Assembly (NCBI RefSeq): GCF_900108855.1
Contig: NZ_FNXY01000001.1
Span: 434,001-498,000 of the forward strand
Length of the DNA stretch: 64,000 nucleotides
Direction: 5' to 3'
Source: Dyadobacter koreensis
GTDB lineage: Bacteria; Bacteroidota; Bacteroidia; Cytophagales; Spirosomataceae
The translations under genes and the position numbers were made by a program. Below, in pieces: positions 15,463 through 23,259 of this stretch; the first letter of the stretch is position 1, and each line of letters opens with the position of its first letter. The notes under the pieces are model-generated. The model saw nothing but the letters and a program-made list of their open reading frames with translations. It ran no database searches and was not told the DNA's origin.

Positions 15463-16203
15463 ATGAACCAGCGAAACTTCGAATATTTATCTTCCCAGCT
15501 AAAATACACCGGTTTTGGCCAAACGCTCGATTCTCAGCTCAGGGAGCAGATGGAAAAAGACCAGCAGCAGTTCAAACTGCAACATACAGCAATCTATGGC
15601 AAGGACCAGCTCCACTCCACGCTGCAATTTAATCGGTCCATGCAAAGTGACCTTTATTTTTTTAACAGCTACAAAGCTGCTATTCAAAAAAACCAGCAGC
15701 AGCCGGGCCCGTCGCAAACTTTTTATATCGGCCGTGAGGGTGCTAATATCACCCAGAAAGAAGCCTATAACCTGCTTGACGGCCGCTCTGTATTCAAGGA
15801 TATGACCACCCGTGATGGAAGGCTTTACCAGGCCTGGCTACAGCTGGACTTTAACCAAAACACGCCTAATGGAAATTACCGGATCAAGCAGTACAACAGC
15901 AACTATGGCTATGATTTGATCGGCGCGCTGAAAAGTTTACCCATCAAAGAGCTGTCGCCACAGCAAGAGCGGCTCAAAGTCATTGAATCACTGCTGAAGG
16001 GCAACCGGCAAAGCGTGACGCTGCTAGGCGAAAAAGGTGAGCAGAAGGTTTACCTAGAGGCCAATCCACAGTTTAAAGCGGTCATTCTATACGATGTAAA
16101 TTATCAGCGGATTACACCAGCGTCAAAGCTTAAAGAAGAGCAGCAGAACACGATCAGCGAGCGTGAATCGCAGTCTCAGCGCACTTCCAGGGGTCTGAGG
16201 TAA
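15463..16203 (+). CDS. Conserved cytoplasmic protein of mobile elements (DUF3945/DUF4099-like)
   Basis: 246 residues from the ATG at 15463 (a TTG two codons upstream is less likely). No signal peptide or membrane segment. It starts with a helical Gln-rich part (EYLSSQLKYTGFGQTLDSQL) and continues with YIGREGANITQKEAYNLLDGRSVFKDMT and DFNQNTPNGNYRIKQYNSNY. These are features I associate with DUF3945/DUF4099-type proteins common in Bacteroidetes conjugative elements. The C-terminus has QSVTLLGEKGEQKVYLEANPQFKAVILYD. The molecular function of this group is unknown. It follows TraN closely and is probably co-transcribed. Confidence 0.7.
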   Translation: MNQRNFEYLSSQLKYTGFGQTLDSQLREQMEKDQQQFKLQHTAIYGKDQLHSTLQFNRSMQSDLYFFNSYKAAIQKNQQQPGPSQTFYIGREGANITQKEAYNLLDGRSVFKDMTTRDGRLYQAWLQLDFNQNTPNGNYRIKQYNSNYGYDLIGALKSLPIKELSPQQERLKVIESLLKGNRQSVTLLGEKGEQKVYLEANPQFKAVILYDVNYQRITPASKLKEEQQNTISERESQSQRTSRGLR

Positions 16204-16233
16204 CACGGTTTGCGCGCGGTGATCTAAAATGAA

Positions 16234-16545
16234 ATGTCTAGAAAAAAAGTTATGGCAGGGTTAGAATTACTGGACGAATTTATTGTGAGGGCATGCCGTG
16301 ATCCGCGGATAGCGATTTCGCATATCGGACTTTTTGCAGTTTTAGCGGCGCAATGGGAAAGGCAGGGGCGAAAAAATCCGCTTCATGTCTTTGCCCGGCA
16401 GGTGATGACACTCTGCCGAATTTCAAGCAGCGCAACCTACCATAAAAGGATTCATGAACTTAGTGATTATGGATATCTGCGCTTTGAGGTGTCCTTTAAA
16501 AAAAATGTTCCCAGCAGAATTTATCTATTGCCTTTAAGCGAGTAG
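16234..16545 (+). CDS. Small winged-helix/HTH-like protein of conjugative elements
   Basis: 103 residues with no signal peptide. The sequence HIGLFAVLAAQWERQGRKNP, then VFARQVMTLCRISSSATYHKRIHELSDYGYLRF, has the layout of a helix-turn-helix followed by a short beta wing. Here 'SSATYHKRIHEL' would be the recognition helix. Similar small proteins accompany Bacteroidetes transfer regions and are annotated as HTH regulators. It could control the tra operon or the divergently placed mob genes, but no target is shown. A palindrome 134 bases downstream (16679-16703) is a possible site for it. Confidence 0.6.
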   Translation: MSRKKVMAGLELLDEFIVRACRDPRIAISHIGLFAVLAAQWERQGRKNPLHVFARQVMTLCRISSSATYHKRIHELSDYGYLRFEVSFKKNVPSRIYLLPLSE

Positions 16546-16678
16546 CTGACGCGCGCAATAAAAAGCTACGGACTCAGACAGGTCTTTGGGACAAGAGAGT
16601 CTGCCCTTTTTCGGCATCAAACATTCTGCCTTCATACAGGAGAGCAGACGAATCTTTTTGCTTAAAAAATGTAAAAAA

Positions 16679-16703
16679 GTTTCAATTGAAATTTCAATGA
16701 AAC
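16679..16703. promoter_or_regulatory. Imperfect palindrome upstream of the 16760 gene
   Basis: The 25-base stretch reads GTTTCAATTGAAA followed by TTTCAATGAAAC, an inverted repeat with one extra A in the left arm; it also contains the perfect 12-mer TTTCAATTGAAA. It lies 57 bases before the ATG of the next gene in an otherwise AT-rich gap. An operator overlapping the promoter of that gene is plausible. Confidence 0.4.
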
Positions 16704-16759
16704 TATTAATCAAGTGAAAGTTTATTTTTTTCTAGAGTCCTATTAAAACAAACTGAGGT

Positions 16760-17416
16760 ATGAAAAAAAAGCAACTCAAAGGCCGGGCGCAAATGCCCGA
16801 CCCCAACCGGTCACTCTTTAAATTCAAGCTCGTGTGGGCTTTTGATAGAAACGGCGTTCAGCCAAAACCGCAGACCTGGTACAGTTTTGATTATAGCAGC
16901 GAGCGGGAGCTCTTCCCTGAAGGTCTAGACAAAGAGCTTCGATTTATTTGGAAAGAGCTCCTTTCGCTTTGCTGGAAAAACCAGCCGCTTTATGAGGGGA
17001 TAAAGTGGCTCAGACCTCACCGCTGCGGCCCTGTTCTGGAACTCTATCTTCCTTCGGCACAAGCTTTCGCAGGGCAGATTGCAGAGCTTGAAAGAAGCCA
17101 GGGATGGGGCGAGCTTGAAGCGTATGTCGGCCAGCTGGGCTTTGACGATTTTGCTTTTCGCACGGTCTGCCCAAGCCACCCTAGACAGCCCGGCAACAGC
17201 CCCGGTCGAATTAAGTTCCGCGAGTTTTATGGCTTTAAATATCTGCACCGAAATGATTTTATTGTCAGCAGCCTCTCGCAGGGCAGGCTTTTAAAAGTTG
17301 ACGTATATGATAACATAATGTATCACAATGAAAATCATCTGCACACACTTTTTGGCCGGATGCAAAGCAGTGAAAGTGCTAAGCAGGCACAGAATCCCTC
17401 GCTGCTTTTCGATTAA
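16760..17416 (+). CDS. Hypothetical protein at the end of the transfer operon
   Basis: 218 residues, started by an ATG with GAGG six to seven bases upstream. It has no signal peptide, no membrane segment and no motif I recognise. It is rich in aromatic residues and Arg (FKFKLVWAFDRNGVQPKPQT, FREFYGFKYLHRNDFI). Codon use is like that of the tra genes. It has its own upstream gap of 214 bases with a palindrome, so it may be separately regulated. It converges on the coupling-protein gene. I cannot name a function; association with transfer is inferred from position. Confidence 0.6.
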   Translation: MKKKQLKGRAQMPDPNRSLFKFKLVWAFDRNGVQPKPQTWYSFDYSSERELFPEGLDKELRFIWKELLSLCWKNQPLYEGIKWLRPHRCGPVLELYLPSAQAFAGQIAELERSQGWGELEAYVGQLGFDDFAFRTVCPSHPRQPGNSPGRIKFREFYGFKYLHRNDFIVSSLSQGRLLKVDVYDNIMYHNENHLHTLFGRMQSSESAKQAQNPSLLFD

Positions 17417-17552
17417 AAGCCTCACTGCTTGGCCAGGTATTGTAATCAACAGTTTCAGGCATACGGAATGGATGGTATAGCCCCGTCAGCGCTCTAAAAA
17501 AAAGCCGGTAGCTGCAAAAAAAAGATTCCGTGGAACTTTCAGCTGCACATCA

Positions 17553-19559
17553 TTACAATAAGCCAGAGCATTCTTTTCTTCGCTTATTGATCAGAAGATG
17601 CGAGAGTGAAGGATCTGATAGAAGTCTTTGGATCGTATCATCCGCGATGTTTTGCACGTCCTTTTTGATCTGCTCATAACTTTGCTGCACGATGCTGCGA
17701 TCAATTTTTCTGATCAGCGGAAGCGGCCTGTAAGACTTCTGCTCCTGGCTTATCGAATCATGATTATTTTGAATCTGGCAGTGAAAAGTTTTCAGATCCA
17801 GTGGAAGGTGTGGATCATCAGCGACCATACCGACGAATTCTCCTGAGCTTAACGAAGAAATCTTTGAGGCCGGGACGGCCAGCTCTAGCTGCTTGGAGCG
17901 GCTCACGGAGGTATCCGATCGGTTGATCGAAAGACTGCTTCGGTCCTGATTTATTTTACCGAAGCGTTCTGAGAGCTGGCGGGCTGTCTCGCCGCTAACC
18001 TGGCCGCTGATGATGTTACCGGTGATATTCATAATGACATCGGCCTGATCCTTTCCATAATCTTTTTTTAATTGGCTAAAGTCCTGAATGGCAAGCGTAG
18101 TGGCCACCTGACTCGAGCGGGCAGTGGCAATCAAATGATCAATACCGCTGAGATAGATGGTGGGAAACTCATCGAAAATCAAACTGCTTTTAAGCTTCCC
18201 TTTCTGGTTGACGGTCTTGATCATCCGGTTTACATACAGCGAAAGCACAGCACCGTAGGTTAGAATCTTCTGAGGATTATTTCCCATGCAAATAATCTTA
18301 GGCTCTTTTGGATTATTGATATCCAGCGTAAAGTCGTTACCTGACAGCACGTAGTAGAGCGCTGGTGAGGAAAGTCTTGCCAGCGCAATTTTGGCTGAGC
18401 CGATCTGCCCCTCGAGTTGTTCGTTCGCATTGTTCAGATATGCTGTAATAAAGGGATTGATCAGAACATCCACTTCGCTTTCGGTTCTTAGAAGCGTAAA
18501 CAAGCTGTCGTAATCCAGTTGCATGAGCTCCATGACATGCGGCAGTGTACAGAAAGCACCATCTTTGTATTTTCTCAGAAACCAGATTACAGCGGTCATA
18601 AAATTGATGGGTGATTCGACAAAAAAATCGCCCTGTCTTCGGATCCATTCCCGGTTCAGTCCCATCAGAATTGTCCGGGCTGATTCTGCCGCATCGGTCA
18701 GGTCCACCATACCAGAGGGATCCAGCGGATTACAACGGTGAGACCGGCTCAGATCATCAAAGTTAATTTGGTAGAAACGGGGTGGCACCGCATAGGCATG
18801 CTGTTGTTGCAGATATGCGTTGTAAGCAATCCTGGAAAGATCATCGTACTTAAAATCGTAAACGAACATACTGAAACCTTTCTTGATATGCTGGGTGATC
18901 ACATGCCGAATGACAAAATAGGATTTACCAGAACCTGGTGAACCCAGCACCAAAAGCCCTCTGAATGGATTGGTGATGTTGATCCAGCTTTTGAAAAAAC
19001 GGTTTTTAAGCCGGTAGCGGCCCGCAAGATTTATCGAAAACTCATTCTGCCATAACTGCTGCTGCTGGGGAAATGTCTCGTTTTCAATGTTAAAAATATC
19101 CTGACCAAGGCGCTGATAAATCACCCTAGAGATCAGCGTTCCACCGCTTAAAATTAGCAGAAATCCTGCGCATGCAGCGCCCATATATAAGACTGCAGAT
19201 GACTTTGCTTGAAGCGTCATGAAAAGTGTGAACTGACTGGCAAAAAAAAGAATAAATCCAAATCCTGCGGTGATTAGGCCCGTTTTCAATTTTAGTTTCT
19301 CGTGTTTTTTACCACTCGCCCCCAGCAACGAAATGATCAGAAAACCCGCAGAGATCAGTTTCGCTTTATTAAACGTGTGAAAAAGTCCCGTTCGCTCAAT
19401 ATTTTCAAGAAGCTTATCTGAAAAAGAAGAGACAAGGCCCCACTGCTGGAAAGCTGCATAACATTGAAAATAAAAATGGATGCCAAGCACAACCATACTG
19501 ATAAGCCTGGTCATATCCAGAATTCGTGCCAGTGCATGCTGGTTCTGAGAGGTTTGCAT
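17553..19559 (-). CDS. mobC: Type IV coupling protein (MobC/VirD4-TraG family)
   Basis: 668 residues. The N-terminal part has several membrane segments (about residues 14-32, 66-80, 94-114 and 124-144). The ATPase part has Walker A GSPGSGKS at residues 206-213 and a Walker B region SSLIFDEFPTIYLSG, followed by IATARSSQVATTLAIQDFSQ, the standard VirD4 pattern. Coupling proteins bring the relaxase-DNA complex to the secretion channel. The gene is opposite in direction to the tra operon and begins 10 bases after the relaxase gene ends, forming a mobABC block. All motifs are intact. Confidence 0.93.
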   Translation of the reverse strand: MQTSQNQHALARILDMTRLISMVVLGIHFYFQCYAAFQQWGLVSSFSDKLLENIERTGLFHTFNKAKLISAGFLIISLLGASGKKHEKLKLKTGLITAGFGFILFFASQFTLFMTLQAKSSAVLYMGAACAGFLLILSGGTLISRVIYQRLGQDIFNIENETFPQQQQLWQNEFSINLAGRYRLKNRFFKSWINITNPFRGLLVLGSPGSGKSYFVIRHVITQHIKKGFSMFVYDFKYDDLSRIAYNAYLQQQHAYAVPPRFYQINFDDLSRSHRCNPLDPSGMVDLTDAAESARTILMGLNREWIRRQGDFFVESPINFMTAVIWFLRKYKDGAFCTLPHVMELMQLDYDSLFTLLRTESEVDVLINPFITAYLNNANEQLEGQIGSAKIALARLSSPALYYVLSGNDFTLDINNPKEPKIICMGNNPQKILTYGAVLSLYVNRMIKTVNQKGKLKSSLIFDEFPTIYLSGIDHLIATARSSQVATTLAIQDFSQLKKDYGKDQADVIMNITGNIISGQVSGETARQLSERFGKINQDRSSLSINRSDTSVSRSKQLELAVPASKISSLSSGEFVGMVADDPHLPLDLKTFHCQIQNNHDSISQEQKSYRPLPLIRKIDRSIVQQSYEQIKKDVQNIADDTIQRLLSDPSLSHLLINKRRKECSGLL

Positions 19560-19569
19560 AAGTCTTTAG

Positions 19570-20835
19570 TTAAAGATGAATGGCCCGTTTCTTTTTCTTT
19601 TTGGCGCTGCGCCGAAGCTCCCAGGGTGCAGAGCTTTGGTCCGGCAAGGCGCTGAAAAGCTCATGCAGCAGTACGTCCCGAAACTTGTCTGAATGAAAAA
19701 CCTTTGCAGTTGAAGGGACTGAAACGTTTTTTTCTGAGATTTCCTTTTGGTTCAAAGACACATCAAGTTTTTTGCTGCCTGGCGCGTTAAAAACAGAATT
19801 TTCACATCGCGCATCCAGTTGCCTCAGACTGTACCGCTCGCCAAGAAGACTCTGATCAAAGGCACAGCGGCTACGGTTATCAAGATACGTAAGGGCAATG
19901 GTACCCTGCTGCGCACGTGCGTGCATTTTTACGCCAAGCCGGTCCAAGGCACCTGCCAGCGTGCGCAGCGAGAAGGAATCCTCACTAAGCAAGCGAAGAT
20001 CAAGTGCTGTTTTCAAATGTGTCAAATGTTTTTGCTGGTGCTGGCGGCCGACGGTAAAGAACTGTTGCAACCTTGCAAGTGTAGGTTGCGGCTGCAGCCT
20101 GCTGGCTTTGATCGGTGCGCTTTTTTTAGCGCCTTCCGCTGTGATTAAACCGTAAATAACGCCCTGGTGTTCACGAAGCCGCGAGCCAATTCTTCCCGTC
20201 ATTGCCTTCACGCCAAACTGGCTAAGCAGCGCGTTGAATTCAGTAAAACTTGAAAAATAGAACTTCTCGAGTACCTGGCTCACGGCCGATTCAATCACCG
20301 TGATCGTCTGGGGTTTTCCATTCAAAAGCTTTTCAGGCTCGGGCATTCTTTTTGACCTTGTTCTTATCATACTGTTTTTAGTCAGCTCAAACTGCTCTTC
20401 GAGTTGCCGGCAGGCCACTTTGATATTGTGAATGGAAATATTTCCCTCATTGATTCGGCTTCCATCTGCGCGGATCAGTGTGCTGACTACGTGGGCATGT
20501 CTGTGACCGGTATCAAGATGCTCGTAAAGAAGATAGGGCTGATTTTCAAAACCAATTTTTTTTAAAAATTCCGATGTGATCTGCACCATATCCTGCGCTG
20601 ATAGCTGATCAGTGCGTGCAAAATTTAACGAAAAAAGCATAACCGATGCCTTGCTTCTATAATTCAGCTCCATGCGCCGCTGCAGTCGTAGGATCCTGGC
20701 ATCCACCGAAAGCCGGCTGCTATCTTCTAAAAAATAGCCCGCTTCCAGCAGCACTGCCTGCCCCTTCGCAACCTTTTTTTCATTGTAAAGCACTGCCCTC
20801 TTTAAATTCCTTGTGCTGCTTATCATCACTACCAT
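19570..20835 (-). CDS. mobB: Relaxase/mobilisation nuclease (MobB, MOBP-like)
   Basis: 421 residues from the ATG at 20835; the frame is open from a TTG at 20847, but the ATG (MVVMISST) fits this family better. The N-terminal nuclease domain has the candidate catalytic tyrosine in AVLYNEKKV (about residue 17). The metal-binding histidines are in EHLDTGHRHAHVV (about residues 106-115), the HUH-type signature. The relaxase nicks oriT and stays bound to the DNA. The C-terminal half is Lys/Arg/Ser-rich and ends in a run of basic residues (KKKKKR). It overlaps the upstream mobA gene by 56 bases, suggesting translational coupling. Confidence 0.92.
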   Translation of the reverse strand: MVVMISSTRNLKRAVLYNEKKVAKGQAVLLEAGYFLEDSSRLSVDARILRLQRRMELNYRSKASVMLFSLNFARTDQLSAQDMVQITSEFLKKIGFENQPYLLYEHLDTGHRHAHVVSTLIRADGSRINEGNISIHNIKVACRQLEEQFELTKNSMIRTRSKRMPEPEKLLNGKPQTITVIESAVSQVLEKFYFSSFTEFNALLSQFGVKAMTGRIGSRLREHQGVIYGLITAEGAKKSAPIKASRLQPQPTLARLQQFFTVGRQHQQKHLTHLKTALDLRLLSEDSFSLRTLAGALDRLGVKMHARAQQGTIALTYLDNRSRCAFDQSLLGERYSLRQLDARCENSVFNAPGSKKLDVSLNQKEISEKNVSVPSTAKVFHSDKFRDVLLHELFSALPDQSSAPWELRRSAKKKKKRAIHL

Positions 20836-21205
20836 ATCTGTCCACAATCTCTATCACAAACTGATGAATTTCACTGATTTGTTTTGTGAGCATCCGTTTC
20901 TCAAGTTCCAGATGTATTAAAAGCTGCTCGACAGGCATTTTGCCTTGCTGCATTTTAATATTGGTTACCGCCCGCTCAAAAAGATATATCGCCTTTTTTA
21001 GTGATTCTTTGAGCTGACAGATCTGTTCTGCGAGCTCATCGGCTGATGCGTTGCGAACTTTGAAAATCAGCGGCCGGTCCAGGAGTTTGTTACGAATAAA
21101 CTCAGCCGGCGACCGGGCCGTACTTCGGCTAATTTCCGCCTGAAGCTTAAGGTAATCCCCATCGTCCATCGCGACGTGGTAGCGTACTTTGGTCTTTCGT
21201 GTCAC
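20780..21205 (-). CDS. mobA: Plasmid-mobilisation relaxosome protein (MobA-like, ribbon-helix-helix)
   Basis: 141 residues. It starts with GTG at 21205; an upstream in-frame stop two codons earlier fixes the limit. The N-terminus KTKVRYHVAMDDGDYLKLQA followed by ARSPAEFIRNKLLD has the strand-helix-helix pattern of ribbon-helix-helix relaxosome proteins, which bind oriT DNA beside the relaxase. The rest is a helical coiled-coil-like segment. Its gene is the first of the mob block, so the intergenic region upstream (21206-21534) is the natural place for oriT. Confidence 0.85.
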   Translation of the reverse strand: MTRKTKVRYHVAMDDGDYLKLQAEISRSTARSPAEFIRNKLLDRPLIFKVRNASADELAEQICQLKESLKKAIYLFERAVTNIKMQQGKMPVEQLLIHLELEKRMLTKQISEIHQFVIEIVDRYGSDDKQHKEFKEGSALQ

Positions 21206-21534
21206 TGGCTATTCTGTCAATACTGTCCACTTTCGAAATCTCAAATTTAAATAATGATCTGCTTTCATGCCTATCCTATCTAAATTCTAATAGGGATCAT
21301 CCTTCCGTTTAGCCAAGGCAACAAGCCAGCAATAAGAGAGATTTAATCTGAGATCAAGGTAAACGTCCGGTCAGACCGTCATCAGAGAGACCGTTACAAC
21401 AAGCGGCAAATGAAAAATTTAACCTTGAAATTGTTATATAAATAATTATAAAATATAACTATTGAAAGAATATTTAAAACCGTTTAGGGATTTTCCTGAC
21501 TAAATTGACTATACTAAAATTAATATTGAATCCG
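21206..21534. other. Intergenic region with oriT candidate, between mob block and sigma factor
   Basis: This divergent gap has no gene. At 21368-21378 there is a perfect inverted repeat CGGTC-A-GACCG, and GACCGT recurs at 21389-21394. Repeats of this kind next to a relaxosome gene are typical of oriT regions. The part from about 21425 to 21500 is extremely AT-rich and likely contains the promoter of the sigma-factor gene. A nick site cannot be named. It is also the right-hand boundary of the transfer module, but no integrase or att repeat is visible. Confidence 0.4.
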
Positions 21535-22089
21535 ATGTATAACTTATTTACTGACGAACAGCTGGTGGATATGCTTCATAAAGGCCAGGAGAAAGCCTTC
21601 GCAGAGATCTATAGCCGGTATTGGTTTAAATTATTCGGTGTCGCCTACCATCAGACCGGCACAAAGGAGGAAGCCGAAGAACTTGTGCACGATGTTTTCG
21701 AAACGCTTTGGACCAAAAGAGAACAAATTAAAATCCATCACCTGAGCTCGTATCTGGTGGTTTCCGTGAAAAACCTGACTGTTAACTACATCAAATCCCA
21801 GATCACCCAGCGAAAGTATCAGGAATACCTTATTCTTCAGGAAATTCACCAGTCTAATGCCACCGATGAAACGGTCCGGCTGGATGATCTGACCGCTGCC
21901 ATTGAGCAGGCCATGAAAAAGCTGCCAGAAAAAACCAGTGAAGTCTTCAAAATGAGCCGTTTTGGTAATCAATCCGTCAAAGACATCGCCCAGCAGCTCA
22001 ACCTTTCGGAAAAAGGGGTCGAATACCACATCACACAGTCGCTCAAAGTACTTAAAGAACATCTAAAGCTTTATCATACTGACAATTAA
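21535..22089 (+). CDS. ECF RNA polymerase sigma factor (SusC/D-associated)
   Basis: 184 residues from the ATG at 21535; a TTG at 21505 is in frame but the ATG gives the usual start. Region 2 is seen in KAFAEIYSRYWFKLFGVAYH and EEAEELVHDVFETLW. Region 4 is seen in AIEQAMKKLPEKTSEVFKMS and KDIAQQLNLSEKGVEYHITQSL. These are characteristic of Bacteroidetes ECF sigma factors that control SusC/SusD genes. It is followed by a FecR-type anti-sigma factor and an STN-containing SusC, giving a complete trans-envelope signalling circuit. The sigma factor probably switches on the SusC/SusD genes downstream when substrate is sensed. Confidence 0.92.
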   Translation: MYNLFTDEQLVDMLHKGQEKAFAEIYSRYWFKLFGVAYHQTGTKEEAEELVHDVFETLWTKREQIKIHHLSSYLVVSVKNLTVNYIKSQITQRKYQEYLILQEIHQSNATDETVRLDDLTAAIEQAMKKLPEKTSEVFKMSRFGNQSVKDIAQQLNLSEKGVEYHITQSLKVLKEHLKLYHTDN

Positions 22090-22109
22090 ACAGACTTAAC
22101 CTGACAAAA

Positions 22110-23120
22110 ATGAACCAGTACGATTTCGACTTACTGCTGCAAAAATATCTTGCCGGTGAATGTTCTCCCAGCGAGCAGCAGCAGATTCTGGAATGGTCAG
22201 AAAATATGCTGCAAACTAGCCGTGTCGCGGTCAGCACTTTTGAAAAAGAACGGATCAGAAAAAGGATCTGGAAACGGCTTCGAAGTGCGCGTAAGCCGGC
22301 GGTTTACCAGACTCCCTGGTTTAAGGCCGGTCTGGCGGCCTGTATCCTAGGTCTTTTGGTATACGGCTGGGGTGTATATCTAGGCTCACCTGTTTTAAAA
22401 AAAACAAGTGAGATAGCTACCCTGGATTCGGGGTCCTCGCAGGGAACTATCCAGGTAAAAAACACCACGGATGGCCCCTACAAAGTGATTTTAGAAGATG
22501 GCAGTGCGGTTATTTTAAAACCGGAAAGCACAATTCATTACCCCAAACACTTCAGTGAGAAGGCAAGGATCGTTCTTTTAAGCGGAGAGGCCTTTTTCGA
22601 TGTCAGCAAAAATCCCAAACGCCCCTTTTTTGTCTATACAGGCGAGCTGATCACCCGGGTTTTGGGCACCAGTTTTACGGTAAAGTCTTTCAATTCGGCA
22701 AAGTCTGTGGAAGTATCCGTAGTTACAGGTCGGGTTTCCGTGTACGAAAACACGAAGAAAACGGCTGAAAAACGAAACGGAATTATTCTTAGCCCCAATC
22801 AAAAAATCCGCTTCGACAGCCAGGTAAAGACGCTTGTGCCCGAACTTGTCGAAGAGCCCGTCATGGTATATCAGCCGCAGAAAAAAGAGTCTTTTATTTT
22901 CGAAGAAACACCGCTTGCTCAGGTCATTGCCCGGATACAGCAGGTCTACGGCTTTGAAATTGTCTTGGAATCGGCCGCTCTGGAGCCTTGTGTCTTCACA
23001 GGTGATCTCAATGAGCTTTCGCTGCATTCCAAATTAAGGATGGTTTGTAAATCAGTCAATGCCACCTATGAGCTCCGTGGAACAACACTTTTTATCAACG
23101 GCGACGGATGTAATAACTGA
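22110..23120 (+). CDS. FecR-family anti-sigma factor
   Basis: 336 residues. The N-terminal cytoplasmic part (KYLAGECSPSEQQQILEW) binds the sigma factor. One membrane segment lies at about residues 71-90. The periplasmic FecR domain begins around DGSAVILKPESTIHYPKHF and RIVLLSGEAFFDVSKNPKRP, and VLGTSFTVKSFNSAKSVEVSVVTGRVSVYE is the family signature. The C-terminal domain (PLAQVIARIQQVYGFEIVL) resembles DUF4974, the partner-binding part seen in these proteins. It lies 20 bases after the sigma factor, so the two are co-expressed. Confidence 0.93.
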   Translation: MNQYDFDLLLQKYLAGECSPSEQQQILEWSENMLQTSRVAVSTFEKERIRKRIWKRLRSARKPAVYQTPWFKAGLAACILGLLVYGWGVYLGSPVLKKTSEIATLDSGSSQGTIQVKNTTDGPYKVILEDGSAVILKPESTIHYPKHFSEKARIVLLSGEAFFDVSKNPKRPFFVYTGELITRVLGTSFTVKSFNSAKSVEVSVVTGRVSVYENTKKTAEKRNGIILSPNQKIRFDSQVKTLVPELVEEPVMVYQPQKKESFIFEETPLAQVIARIQQVYGFEIVLESAALEPCVFTGDLNELSLHSKLRMVCKSVNATYELRGTTLFINGDGCNN

Positions 23121-23148
23121 ATGTCTTAACTATAATTTAATAAGAAAA

Positions 23149-23175
23149 GCCGGCGATGCATCCCGCATCGCCGGC
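23149..23175 (+). other. Strong intercistronic hairpin between FecR and SusC genes
   Basis: GCCGGCGATGC and GCATCGCCGGC form a perfect 11-bp stem with a 5-base loop (ATCCC). It sits 29 bases after the FecR stop and about 85 before the SusC start. No T-run follows on the plus strand, so it is not a standard intrinsic terminator. It may be an attenuator, processing site or mRNA stabiliser that sets the ratio of signalling to transport genes. Confidence 0.6.
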
Positions 23176-23259
23176 CAAAATGCCCGCCAGGAACGGCAAT
23201 TCCAAGGCGGAGATTGTTTGTTTTCATGTCTGTTCTAACAACAAAAACATTTTAAAACT

